Source: an uncultured Alphaproteobacteria bacterium (GTDB lineage: Bacteria; Pseudomonadota; Alphaproteobacteria; UBA8366; GCA-2717185). Taken from it: DNA of 64,000 nucleotides. Shown piece after piece: positions 26,343 to 35,836 of this stretch. The position numbers and the translations under genes were made by a program. The stretch is taken from assembly GCA_943788635.1 (NCBI GenBank), contig CALSRA010000042.1, positions 42,392 to 106,391 on the forward strand, given 5' to 3'. Under the pieces are notes generated by a model that did no database searches, was not told where the DNA came from, and saw nothing but the letters and a program-made list of their open reading frames with translations. The stretch's first letter is position 1, and every line of letters begins with the position of its first letter.

Positions 26343-27170
26343 GTGTTTCGTATTCTAGACAAAGCCGTATGTTTCGCCACGAGTATGGCTGTTTGTTTCA
26401 CGTTGATGATCGCCAGCACCGCGTCCGGCGAGACCCTGCGTATCGGTGGCACCGGGTCGGCACTGGGGACGATGAAACAGATCGTGAAAGCCTTTATCGC
26501 GGAATACCCGGACAGCAAAATCGAAGTCCTGCCCAGCCTGGGCAGCGGCGGCGGGCTCCGCGCATTATCGGCGGGCAACATCGGCATTGCGTTGAGCGCA
26601 CGCCCCCTGAAGGACAAGGAAATTGCCGCGGGCCTGGAGGCAAAAAAATATGGCACGACCGCAATTGCTTTCGCCGGTAATATTGCTCTGCCAGCCGCGA
26701 ACCTGACGAATGAACAGCTCGTCGAAATCTATCAATCCGGTGACTCGCACTGGCCGAACGGCGAACGGATCAGGGTGGTCCTGCGGCCGGAACGGGAAAC
26801 CGACACGAAACTGATGAAGAAATTCATTCCCAACATGACATCCGCGATTGATGCCGCCCGCTCCATTCCCGGAGTTCCGACGGCCTATAACGATCAGGAA
26901 ATCGCTGAAATGCTGGAACGTATTCCCGGCTCCCTTGGCACATCGACGCTCAGCCTGCTGCTGTCCGAAGGACGCAAGCTGCAGGTATTTTCGCTGAACG
27001 GCGTCCAGCCGAACAGGGAGTCGATACAGGACGGTTCCTACCCCATGACCAAGGAATTCTATCTGGTCGTTCCCAAATCCCCGACGGAAATCGCCAAAAA
27101 AATGAAGGCCTTCGTCTTTTCCCCAAAAGGAGCCGAAATCCTTACCAAATACGGGCATTTAGCAGGATAG
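26343..27170 (+). CDS. PstS-like periplasmic substrate-binding protein
   Basis: The 275-residue product has a signal peptide ending around ASTASG, then ETLRIGGTGSALGTMKQIVKAF, EVLPSLGSGGGLRALSAGNIGIALSARPL and LTNEQLVEIYQSGDSHWPNGERI. This is the PBP-like fold of phosphate/anion-binding proteins (PstS type 2 and its sensor-associated relatives). The start codon is GTG at 26343. It ends exactly where the hybrid kinase begins (TAG then ATG with no gap). No transporter genes are near, so it more likely delivers ligand information to the kinase than to an ABC importer. Ligand: perhaps an oxyanion. Confidence 0.82.
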   Translation: MFRILDKAVCFATSMAVCFTLMIASTASGETLRIGGTGSALGTMKQIVKAFIAEYPDSKIEVLPSLGSGGGLRALSAGNIGIALSARPLKDKEIAAGLEAKKYGTTAIAFAGNIALPAANLTNEQLVEIYQSGDSHWPNGERIRVVLRPERETDTKLMKKFIPNMTSAIDAARSIPGVPTAYNDQEIAEMLERIPGSLGTSTLSLLLSEGRKLQVFSLNGVQPNRESIQDGSYPMTKEFYLVVPKSPTEIAKKMKAFVFSPKGAEILTKYGHLAG

Positions 27171-28862
27171 ATGCGCATTCAGGGGCCCCATAGTCTTGGA
27201 CGGCGCCTGAACGCTATCGCCCTGTGTATTGCGATAACGATTACTGCCGCCCTGGCCGCGAACCACCTGTTTGCCGCATATGATTACGAGACCAGGCGCA
27301 TCCAGGCCGATTCGGACACGATTTCGGAAGAATTATCGCGATTGATCTACCAGATGCCCGATGTCTGGCATTTTCAGGACGAACGAATTCTCGGCGTGAT
27401 CGAGCACAGCCACGGGCACGGGCACTCTCACCCTGCCCCGCGGCAAATTGTCGTCCGCAACAAGTTCGGCCAGGAAGCCCTGACCAGCGGTTCGGAAATA
27501 CAGCATCCCTATATCCGTCGGACCAGCAGTATCCAGGAAAACGGCACTATCGCCGGTGAGGTCGAAATCACCGAAAGTGTCATCCATATCTGGACGCACG
27601 CCATCGTACCGCTGCTGCTGGGCCTGTTGCTGGGTGCCGCCGTCTTTCTGGTCCTCAAATTCCTGCCGAAGCGGGCGCTGCTGCGACGCGAGCAGGAGCT
27701 TCGGGAAACCAACCTGCAACTTCAGCAGGCTCAGAAGATGGAAGCGATCGGCCAGCTTACGGGCGGTATCGCACACGACTTCAATAATCTGCTTTGTGTC
27801 GTCATCGGCAATCTGGAACTGATCCAGGAATCCATGAGCCAGAACGATTCCAAATTCAGGTTTGCCGAAAGCGCCATCAACGCAGCCCAGCGCGGCGCCA
27901 CACTGACACAGCAGCTTCTTTCCTTTGCCCGCAAGCAGATGCTGCGGCCCGAAGTAACGACGCTGAATTTGCTTGTGGCACAGGCGACAACCCTGCTGCA
28001 ACGAACACTTGGCGAGACGATCGAGATCGAAACAAAACTCGCCGACGGTCTTTGGCCAGCGGAAATTGACCCGGTGCAATTGGAAACCGCGATTTTGAAC
28101 CTGGCGACGAATGCACGCTGCGCCATGCCGGACGGTGGACGGCTGACCATGGAAACGGCCAATATCGTTCTGGATGACGCATACGCCGCCCAGCACGAAG
28201 ATGTCGCTTCGGGACATTATGCCTGTCTGACCATATCAGACACCGGTGTCGGCATTCCGGCCAATATCCTGCCAAAAGTGTTCGAACCCTTCTTCACGAC
28301 GAAGGATATCGGCGAAGGCAGCGGGCTGGGCCTCAGCATGGTACACGGGTTTATTCGACAATCCCGAGGCCATATCGCGATCAGCAGCCAGGAAGGCCAC
28401 GGCACCGTCGTGAAACTGTTTTTCCCCGCTTATGTGGATCGCGGCACAATCGCAGCAACCCCGGATAACCTGCCGCTGGCCATGGAAGGCAATCCGGACG
28501 AGACAATTCTCGTCGTCGAGGATGATCCCGACCTCCTGAAATCGACCGTCGCCAATGTATCCAGCCTTGGCTACAGCGTTCTGCAAGCAACCGACGGACA
28601 ATCGGCACTGACGATTCTCGACACGGATACGAAGGTCCACCTCCTGTTTACCGACGTCGTTCTGCCGAACAAGATGGATGGCGCCAGCCTGGCCGACGAA
28701 GCCCGAAAACGCCGGCCCGACATCAAGATCGTCTATACGTCCGGCTATAACGAAAACATCGTCGGCGCCAATGGCGTGCTGGACGACAACGTGGAATTGC
28801 TGTCCAAGCCCTATCGCCGCGAATCCCTGGCCCAGCAGCTACGCACGGCACTGGACTGCTGA
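27171..28862 (+). CDS. Hybrid sensor histidine kinase with C-terminal receiver
   Basis: The 563-residue protein has a membrane helix near residues 12-32, a periplasmic domain of about 110 residues with a His-rich HSHGHGHSHP segment near 82-91, a second membrane helix (VPLLLGLLLGAAVFLVLKFL), an H-box (QLTGGIAHDFNNLLC near 193), a HATPase domain (NLATNARCAMPDGG, DTGVGIP, GSGLGLSM) and a receiver (ILVVEDDPD near 443, phosphoacceptor Asp in LLFTDVVLP near 491, Lys in LLSKPYRRE). It directly follows the binding-protein gene, suggesting a two-gene sensing unit. The His-rich loop could bind metal. The response partner is not in the window. Confidence 0.9.
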   Translation: MRIQGPHSLGRRLNAIALCIAITITAALAANHLFAAYDYETRRIQADSDTISEELSRLIYQMPDVWHFQDERILGVIEHSHGHGHSHPAPRQIVVRNKFGQEALTSGSEIQHPYIRRTSSIQENGTIAGEVEITESVIHIWTHAIVPLLLGLLLGAAVFLVLKFLPKRALLRREQELRETNLQLQQAQKMEAIGQLTGGIAHDFNNLLCVVIGNLELIQESMSQNDSKFRFAESAINAAQRGATLTQQLLSFARKQMLRPEVTTLNLLVAQATTLLQRTLGETIEIETKLADGLWPAEIDPVQLETAILNLATNARCAMPDGGRLTMETANIVLDDAYAAQHEDVASGHYACLTISDTGVGIPANILPKVFEPFFTTKDIGEGSGLGLSMVHGFIRQSRGHIAISSQEGHGTVVKLFFPAYVDRGTIAATPDNLPLAMEGNPDETILVVEDDPDLLKSTVANVSSLGYSVLQATDGQSALTILDTDTKVHLLFTDVVLPNKMDGASLADEARKRRPDIKIVYTSGYNENIVGANGVLDDNVELLSKPYRRESLAQQLRTALDC

Positions 28863-28868
28863 ACGAAT

Positions 28869-29993
28869 TCAGGACCAGTCGTCGATCGCGTATTCGTCGA
28901 TCCGTTCCGCAATAAAGCCAAAGCCAAGCCCCGGACGATCCGGCAGCAGCAACTTTCCGTTTTCAAACCCCAACTGGTTGTCCACGATCTTGCGGAAGTT
29001 CAAAACCTGATCGTCCGAGAAAAATTCGACATAAGGCGCATTCGGTGAACTGGCGACCAGATGGATATGCAGGTCGTGGAACCAGTGCGGGCAGACCGTC
29101 ACCCCGTAGCTGGCCGCCGTCGCCGCAATCCGCCGGAACTCGGTAACGCCACCACAGACGCAGGCGTCGGTCTGCAGGATCATCGCCGCTTCCTTGTCCA
29201 GCAGTTCCTTGAAGCGCCAGCGCCCGGCTTCGATTTCACCGGTCGCGACCGGCACCGATGTGCGTTGCGCCAGCCGCGCGTGATTGTCGATATCGTCCGG
29301 GCTGAACGGTTCCTCGATCCAGTACGGATCGTATTTTTCATAGACCGACATGTAGCGCAGGCAGGTCGGCAGATCGCGCCACGCATTGTTGGCATCCAGC
29401 ATCAGGTTAACGTCATCGCCAATGGCTTCACGGACCGCGGCGATACGCGCTTCTTCATTCCGCAGCCCGGGGCGGCCAACCTTGATCTTCACCGCATCGA
29501 AGCCGAGCGCCACATAACCGGCTGCTTCCTGCCCCAGCATTTCCGGCGTCTTGCCGTCCAGGTAATAACCGCCGCTGGCATAGGCCGGCACGGAACCTTC
29601 GGCATGCGCGCCGAGCATTTTGTACAGCGGCAGATTCGCCGCCTTGGCGTTACGATCCCACAGCGCGGTATCGCAGATACTGATCGCGCGCATGACCGCA
29701 CCGGTGCGCCCCTGCAGCAGCGCTTCCTGATACATCTCAGCCCATAGCCCCTCGACCCGGTAAGGGTCTTCGCCCATCAGCACCGACGCCAGCAAATCGC
29801 GCACGGCCTGCGCCACCAGCGATCCACCGCCACTGCCGACATAGCAGAAGCCGATTCCCTTGTGCCCGTCATCGCCTTCGATTTCGACGATGCCGTAATC
29901 CCGGTGATAGACCAGCCGGCTGGACATTGCGGTCGGGTTATCGAGCGGCACGCGAATGCTGCGCGCCCGTACGGCCGTGATCTTCGAACTCAT
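28869..29993 (-). CDS. Mandelate racemase/muconate-lactonizing enzyme family protein
   Basis: The 374-residue enolase-superfamily member has the KxK motif (AVKIKVGRPG near residue 166), metal ligands in LMLDANNAWR near 196, WIEEPFSPDD near 222 and ATGEIEAGRW near 250, and the His-Asp dyad (LQTDACVCGG near 270, VCPHWFHDLH near 298). This is the mandelate-racemase subgroup, which abstracts the alpha proton of a carboxylate; most members are sugar-acid dehydratases or racemases. The ABC exporter gene is 18 bases upstream on the same strand, so the two could be cotranscribed, although no functional tie is obvious. Confidence 0.87.
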   Translation of the reverse strand: MSSKITAVRARSIRVPLDNPTAMSSRLVYHRDYGIVEIEGDDGHKGIGFCYVGSGGGSLVAQAVRDLLASVLMGEDPYRVEGLWAEMYQEALLQGRTGAVMRAISICDTALWDRNAKAANLPLYKMLGAHAEGSVPAYASGGYYLDGKTPEMLGQEAAGYVALGFDAVKIKVGRPGLRNEEARIAAVREAIGDDVNLMLDANNAWRDLPTCLRYMSVYEKYDPYWIEEPFSPDDIDNHARLAQRTSVPVATGEIEAGRWRFKELLDKEAAMILQTDACVCGGVTEFRRIAATAASYGVTVCPHWFHDLHIHLVASSPNAPYVEFFSDDQVLNFRKIVDNQLGFENGKLLLPDRPGLGFGFIAERIDEYAIDDWS

Positions 29994-30011
29994 GAAATCC
30001 CCCTGGTAGCG

Positions 30012-33000
30012 TTATTCGGCGGCGGCACTGGCAAGCTGGCGCGCGACCAGCCTTGCATAGGAGCCACCTTTGGCGAGTAATTCGGCGTGATTGCCGGATT
30101 CGACAACCTTGCCGTCGGACATGACGACAATCAGGTCGGCGTTTCGGATGGTCGATAACCGGTGTGCGACAATTACGGTCGTGCGATGCGCCATCAATTC
30201 GTCCAATGCGCCGCGTACCGCCTGTTCGTTCACCGCGTCCAGATGCGAGGTTGCCTCGTCCAGAATCAATACCGGCGCGTCCTTCAGGAAGGCACGCGCG
30301 ATGGCGACCCGCTGGCGCTGGCCCCCGGACAGCCGCATGCCGCGTTCGCCGACTTTCGTATCCAACCCTTCCGGCATCGACTCCACGAAGTCAGCCAGCG
30401 CCGCCCGGCGCAGCGCATCCATCAATTCTTCATCCGTCGCGTCAGGCCGCGCGATGCGAATATTGGCGCCAAGCGAATCGTTGAACAGATAGGTATCCTG
30501 CGCCACCAGCGCGATGCGCGCCCGCAAATCATCCAGCTTGAAGTCGCGCAGGTCATGGCCGTCCATGCGCACGATACCGGTATCCGGATCCCAGAACCGC
30601 ATCAGCAAATGCGCCAGGGTGCTTTTGCCCGCGCCCGATGCGCCGACCAGCGCCACCGTATGTCCCGCCGGGACCGCCAGGCTGACATCGCTCAATGCCT
30701 TGCGGTTAGAACCGAAATAGGAAAACCCGATCCCGTCGATCTCCAGCGCCGCGCCGCGTCCATCCGACACCGGAACCCCGGAACCGTCATTGACCGGCAC
30801 CGGTTCCTGTTCCACTGCGTTCAGCCGCCGGGCCGCGCCCAGCGTGTCGGCAAGTTGCCGCCCGACATTGGCGATTTCGGAAATCGGCAGGAAGGCGGAC
30901 ATCGCCAGCAGGCTGAGCATCGGCAGCATCGTACGTTCCAGACTGCCGATGGAAACAAGATGCGCGCCGACAATGATCACGACCAGCCCGCCCAACCCGG
31001 TGATCGCCTCCAGCCCCGCCGTCTGCATGGTCAGGTCGCGGAAGAACGGCAGGCGGACCCGGTGGTGCCATTCGACCTTCTCGATGAATTCCTGGCCCCG
31101 TGCCTCCGCCTGCTGAAAGGCGACGACTTCGCTCAGCCCCTGGATGGTATCGACACTGAAGGCATTGAGGTCACCAAGAACCTCCCGGGCGCGCGAGCCC
31201 AGGTCGTCGATCCGCTTGCGCATGAAAAACGGGCTCAACGCGACAATGATCAGAAACGGGATCAGGGCCAGCGCCATCTGCCAGCCAAAAACCAGCAGCG
31301 TCGCCACCACCACCACCGGCACCAGCGCCGCGACAAAGGCCGGGGCCACGGTATGGGCGAAGAAATATTCCACCAGTTCGACATCATGCGTCGCCATCGC
31401 CACCAGGTCGCCGGTGCGTCGCCGCAGCAGATAGGCCGGGGCCAGCCGGTTAAGTTGCTCGAACAGCGCGACACGCATATTGGCCAGCAGCCGGAACGCC
31501 ATGTCATGCGCGATCCAGGATTCGAACCAGTGCAGAATACCGGCGAGCGGCGCCAGAATGCCAAGCAGGATCAGCAGGTCCTCGAAGGGCTCGCCCTGCC
31601 GGACCGCCGCGACGGCCAATGCGCTGACCACACCGACCCCGATGAAGGATACGACCCGCGCGACGCCAAACACGAATGTCGCCGTCAGCTTTGGCCAATA
31701 GGGAATGATGTGGCGGAACAGCGCGACCGACGCCTGCCCCCAGCCCAGCCCCTCGGCGCGCAGGATCGAATCCGTCGGCTCCTGCGAGTCGACATACGCA
31801 GCCTCGGACTCCGCCGTCTTTGCCGTCGCGGGCAGACCTTCCAGCGATGCGTCCGCCGTGTCGTCACCCTGCGCCTGCGCGGCCATCAGTTCGTAGTATT
31901 TGCCCCGCTTCGCCATCAGCACATCATGGGTACCACTTTCCGCAATATGGCCTTCATCCAGCACCAGAATACGGTCGGCATCAATCACGCTCGACAGACG
32001 ATGTGCGAAGATCAGCGTCGTGCGGCCCTGCATCAACCGGTCCAGCGCCTGCTGGATGATCGACTCGTTCTCCGCATCGACTGCCGATAGCGCCTCATCC
32101 AGAACCAGGATTGGCGCATCGCGCAGCAATGCGCGGGCGATGGCGATACGCTGCCGCTGACCGCCGGACAAGCGGAGGCCGCGCTCGCCAATCACGGTCT
32201 GATAGCGTTGCGGCAGGCGCGCGATGAATTCATGCGCATTGGCCGCCTGCGCCGCCGCTTCGAGTTCTTCGGTTGTCGCATCCGGATTGCCAAAGCGCAG
32301 ATTGTCTTCGACCGTGCCATGGAACAGGTATGAGTCCTGACTGACGATGGCGAGTTGTGCGCGGATGTCGTCGAAAGACAGGTCCTTCAGGTCATGACCG
32401 CCCAGCCGGATGACGCCCTCGGTCGGGTCATAATTGCGCATCAACAGCTTGACGATGGACGACTTGCCCGACCCGCTGGGTCCGACGATGCCGATACGCT
32501 CGCCTTCCGCGACGGTGAAATCGAGATCACGATGCGCCGCAAGTCGGCCGCCGGGATACGCGAACCCGACATGATCAAACGTGATTGTCGGCGCCAGCCG
32601 CCCTGCCGCCACGGGGTTCGCCGATGCGCGGATCGGCGGTTCCGCATCCAGCAGGTTGAAGATGCCCATCGACGCCGCCTGCGCCACCATGCCCTGATGC
32701 AACAGCACACGAAGTTCGCGCAACGGGCGGAAGACCTCGCCCCCCATCATCAGGATCATCAGCAGCGCCGCGATGGTCATATCGCCATCGGTGACGCGGT
32801 AGGCACCGACCGCCAGCGTCGCCGCCGCGCCCATGGCGATACCGGCATCGGTGATGCCCCGCGACAGGGCGCTGGTGGCCAACAACCACACCGTGCTGCG
32901 GAACAGGTTATGCGCCTTGTCCGCCAGTATCTTCGCGCGGGAACCGCTTTGACCGAATGATTTCAGCGTGCCCAGCCCCTGCACGGAATCAAGAAACTCC

Positions 33001-33587
33001 GCCGCGAAAGCCTTATAGGCCCGCGACCGCCACATACTGTTGCGGCTGTCCCAGCGATGGAAGGCCTGGGCGGCAACCATTGTCACCAGCGCCGCCCCGG
33101 TCAGCACCACCGCGCTGGGCAGGTCCAGGAACACGACAAAGGCAAAAATGCCGATCGGCGTCAGCGCCGAAACGAACAGCTGCGGCAGATACTGGCCGAA
33201 ATAGGTCTCCAGTTGCTCGACGCCATCGACCATCGCCAGAATGACATCGCCCGTTCGCTCCAGCCCGAAAAAGGCCGGCCCCAGTTCGACAACCTTTGCA
33301 TAAAGCTGTTTGCGGATATGCACCTGAACCGTCGCCGCAGTTTTATGCGCAACCATGTTGCGGACATATTCAAACCAGCCCCGCAACAGCATGATCGCGG
33401 CAACCGCCACGAAGGGTACAATCAGCGATTCGAAGCTGGCGCCGTTAAATATTTGTGCCAGCAGCCAGCCAAGCAGGGCCAGTCGGGCCACGCCGACGGA
33501 CGCGGAAACAAGCCCAACGACGACGGCCCAGAATATCCGCAGCCTTACGCCCTTCGTGAACTGCCAAAGCCGACGATCGAAATACAC
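30012..33587 (-). CDS. Fused double ABC exporter (TMD-NBD-TMD-NBD), CydDC-like
   Basis: At 1191 residues this is two full ABC half-transporters in one chain. Half one has six membrane segments, Walker A GPSGSGKSS near residue 371, LSGGQRQR near 480 and ILVLDEALSAVD. A linker near 595-620 (ATAKTAESEAAYVDSQEPTD) leads to half two, with Walker A GASGAGKST near 985, LSGGQRQR near 1093 and LILDEATSHLD. The CydD/CydC thiol exporters needed for cytochrome bd assembly are usually two genes; here they would be fused. Lipid or drug exporters of the same type are alternatives. No cydAB is in the window. Confidence 0.85.
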   Translation of the reverse strand: MYFDRRLWQFTKGVRLRIFWAVVVGLVSASVGVARLALLGWLLAQIFNGASFESLIVPFVAVAAIMLLRGWFEYVRNMVAHKTAATVQVHIRKQLYAKVVELGPAFFGLERTGDVILAMVDGVEQLETYFGQYLPQLFVSALTPIGIFAFVVFLDLPSAVVLTGAALVTMVAAQAFHRWDSRNSMWRSRAYKAFAAEFLDSVQGLGTLKSFGQSGSRAKILADKAHNLFRSTVWLLATSALSRGITDAGIAMGAAATLAVGAYRVTDGDMTIAALLMILMMGGEVFRPLRELRVLLHQGMVAQAASMGIFNLLDAEPPIRASANPVAAGRLAPTITFDHVGFAYPGGRLAAHRDLDFTVAEGERIGIVGPSGSGKSSIVKLLMRNYDPTEGVIRLGGHDLKDLSFDDIRAQLAIVSQDSYLFHGTVEDNLRFGNPDATTEELEAAAQAANAHEFIARLPQRYQTVIGERGLRLSGGQRQRIAIARALLRDAPILVLDEALSAVDAENESIIQQALDRLMQGRTTLIFAHRLSSVIDADRILVLDEGHIAESGTHDVLMAKRGKYYELMAAQAQGDDTADASLEGLPATAKTAESEAAYVDSQEPTDSILRAEGLGWGQASVALFRHIIPYWPKLTATFVFGVARVVSFIGVGVVSALAVAAVRQGEPFEDLLILLGILAPLAGILHWFESWIAHDMAFRLLANMRVALFEQLNRLAPAYLLRRRTGDLVAMATHDVELVEYFFAHTVAPAFVAALVPVVVVATLLVFGWQMALALIPFLIIVALSPFFMRKRIDDLGSRAREVLGDLNAFSVDTIQGLSEVVAFQQAEARGQEFIEKVEWHHRVRLPFFRDLTMQTAGLEAITGLGGLVVIIVGAHLVSIGSLERTMLPMLSLLAMSAFLPISEIANVGRQLADTLGAARRLNAVEQEPVPVNDGSGVPVSDGRGAALEIDGIGFSYFGSNRKALSDVSLAVPAGHTVALVGASGAGKSTLAHLLMRFWDPDTGIVRMDGHDLRDFKLDDLRARIALVAQDTYLFNDSLGANIRIARPDATDEELMDALRRAALADFVESMPEGLDTKVGERGMRLSGGQRQRVAIARAFLKDAPVLILDEATSHLDAVNEQAVRGALDELMAHRTTVIVAHRLSTIRNADLIVVMSDGKVVESGNHAELLAKGGSYARLVARQLASAAAE

Positions 33588-33714
33588 GCGCTAACCCCTG
33601 ATGCGCCGAACGGATTGTCCGGCTGAATCCCGTTCGGCCCGTCATGACCGCAGAAGGACTCTTCACTGCCCGGTCAGGACGATTGCCCTGCACCGCGACA
33701 GTTTACACTTTGGA

Positions 33715-35094
33715 TCAGGACGAGGCGACGCATAAACGGACAATTTCACCAATATCCCGGCAGTCTTCAAGGCGACGCACCTTGTCGACAACCTGCCGGG
33801 CATTGGCCGCACCGATAACCGGCGTCGCATTGTCCAGAAACTTCGTCGACAGACGCGACCATTGCCGGTCCAGGTCAGATTCCGGCGTTTCCACATCCAG
33901 CCGCAGGCGATGGACACTGCCGTCATTCATGGTGATGACGACTTCCGCTTCGGCCAGCCCCATTTCCTGGCTCGGCACGACGGTGATCTTGTCCCGGACC
34001 GCGATGATTTCCGGGTCCTGCACCTTTTCATCATTGAAATTGGCAATCAGCCCGGTGTTTTCACCCAGCAACGCCATGGCCGCGGTGAACCGCAGGCTGA
34101 ACTTGCCTTCCAGCCCGGTCATGGGGCTTTCGATATTGCACATTTTCAGGTTGGATTCCTTCACATGTACTTCGATGCCCGCGACATTGTTCGGGTCGAT
34201 ATTGTTGTCCCGCTTCAGGGTCGCCGAGGCGTCAATCGCCGCATGGGTGCCGTAACAGGCCGCATGATACTTGAACAGGACATCCGGCGTGTGGAACACC
34301 GTGCCCAGCCCGTCCAACGCCGCCGCCGGATCATAATTATCGGTCTGCGTATCGGCGAAGCCCTGACTGCATTCGAGGACGTCGGCACGGCTTTCAAAGC
34401 CCTTGCCGGATAACAACGCGGCATACAGCCCATTCGACGCTGCCTTGCCCGCATGGAACGGCTTGCACATCGTACCGAACATCGATTTCAGCGCGGCCGC
34501 CTGCGTCCCCGCGATTCCCATCGCATTGGCGCAGGTTTCGGCATCAAGCCCCAGCAGACGGGCCGCAGCGGTCGCCGCACCGAATGTCCCCACTGTCCCG
34601 GTGGTATGCCACCCGGCCTCGTAATGCGATTCATTGACCAGCGCACCGACACGGCATTCCGCCTCGATGCCCGCCACCAGCGCCGTCAGCAGGTCGTGGC
34701 CGCTGCTGCCCATTTTCTCGCCCAGAGCCAGCAATGCCGGCACCACCGGCACCGTCGGATGGCCCGGCATGACCAGAATGACATCGTCATAATCAAGCGC
34801 GTGCCCGGCCGAACCGTTCACGACGGCGGCCTGCAGCATGGAAAGTTTGCGCCCGTCACCGATAACGGTGGCTTGCGGGTTGCCGCCTTCCTCCACGGCC
34901 TCGTCGATCAGAATGCGGGTCAGTGGCTCCCGCGAGCCGGCCAGGGTCACGCCCAGCCAGTCCAGCAGGCAATGCCTGGCGACCTCGACCACTTCCGTCG
35001 GCAACGTGTCCAACGTGATCGACATGCTGTTATGCGCCAGCCGAAGAGTCAGATCCTTGTCATCAGCCTGTTGCTGCGCCGTATCCGTCGCCAT
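33715..35094 (-). CDS. MmgE/PrpD family protein, second paralogue
   Basis: The 459-residue protein has the family landmarks VARHCLLDWLGVTLAG near residue 35, GHALDYDDVILVMPGHPTVPV near 94 and MFGTMCKPFHAGKAASNGLYA near 205. It differs clearly from the paralogue at 2418, so it probably acts on another substrate. The start at 35094 follows GGGAGACGGCG and gives the normal family length; an upstream extension to 35259 is not family-like. It lies 127 bases upstream of the ABC exporter on the same strand. Confidence 0.86.
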   Translation of the reverse strand: MATDTAQQQADDKDLTLRLAHNSMSITLDTLPTEVVEVARHCLLDWLGVTLAGSREPLTRILIDEAVEEGGNPQATVIGDGRKLSMLQAAVVNGSAGHALDYDDVILVMPGHPTVPVVPALLALGEKMGSSGHDLLTALVAGIEAECRVGALVNESHYEAGWHTTGTVGTFGAATAAARLLGLDAETCANAMGIAGTQAAALKSMFGTMCKPFHAGKAASNGLYAALLSGKGFESRADVLECSQGFADTQTDNYDPAAALDGLGTVFHTPDVLFKYHAACYGTHAAIDASATLKRDNNIDPNNVAGIEVHVKESNLKMCNIESPMTGLEGKFSLRFTAAMALLGENTGLIANFNDEKVQDPEIIAVRDKITVVPSQEMGLAEAEVVITMNDGSVHRLRLDVETPESDLDRQWSRLSTKFLDNATPVIGAANARQVVDKVRRLEDCRDIGEIVRLCVASS

Positions 35095-35278
35095 CGCCGT
35101 CTCCCTCGATAAATCGGAAATACCTGTGAAAAAAAGAGTGCCACGCCGCCGGGATTGCTGTCCAGAGGGTGCTGCTCCGGCACATTGACGCCGTTCTGGG
35201 TTGTATTTTTGATAATAAATTAAGTAGAAGCGTGTTATACAGTTGAAATGAATATTCACATCCGGAAGTTATTTCTGA

Positions 35279-35827
35279 ATGGCTGATTTCACCCTGAACC
35301 GCACGGTCGAAGATCAGGAAAATGAACTGTACGAATTATCGTACGACATTGCCGATATTGCGGCGCTCGAAAGCGATACAATCCTTGGCCACGCGTATTC
35401 GGCGTGGTGTGCGCTCGTCAAGAATAGTGGCGCGGCGCCCCCGGATACTGTCATCCGGTCGATGACCGAAAAGACTACCGAATTTTCGGCAGATATCTAT
35501 CGCGTATGCTGTTCCCATGCCGGAACCGAATTCGCGGTGGACGACAACGGCCGCGACGCATTGCATCGTATGGGTATTCCGGATGCGCTGGACCTGACCG
35601 CCCGGCAATTGAACAACCGGTCTTTTGCGACCTTCCTGTTTTTCGCCACCGGCAACCCCAAGCCGACCTATCAGCGGGTCAGCGAGATATGCCAGGGCCA
35701 GCACCGCGAATACGCGCGACTTGCCCTGCCGGCCGACGATTCCGGCGATCCCGTGATCTATTTCCTGACACGCGATCTCACGCCCGCCGAATTCACACTG
35801 GACAAGGCCGCAGAAATCTCCCAATAA
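35279..35827 (+). CDS. Hypothetical protein, possibly PAS-like
   Basis: The 182-residue product has no signal peptide. It starts with an acidic helical region (EDQENELYELSYDIADIAALESDTI), has Cys-containing CCSHAGTEFAV, and ends in LALPADDSGDPVIYFLTRDL. That pattern recalls the PAS_5-type sensory domains of alphaproteobacteria, in which a strand ending in lpLadd... v...y. is followed by the C-terminus; I consider this tentative. The next gene starts nine bases downstream and shows a similar pattern, so they form a pair. No strong ribosome-binding site precedes the ATG. Confidence 0.65.
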   Translation: MADFTLNRTVEDQENELYELSYDIADIAALESDTILGHAYSAWCALVKNSGAAPPDTVIRSMTEKTTEFSADIYRVCCSHAGTEFAVDDNGRDALHRMGIPDALDLTARQLNNRSFATFLFFATGNPKPTYQRVSEICQGQHREYARLALPADDSGDPVIYFLTRDLTPAEFTLDKAAEISQ

Positions 35828-35836
35828 ATCGGGAGC

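Noticed and set aside
30162..32090. A 642-codon plus-strand frame inside the ABC exporter
   Set aside because: Low-complexity Arg/Gln/His-rich translation, antisense to a highly conserved gene; a codon-bias artefact.
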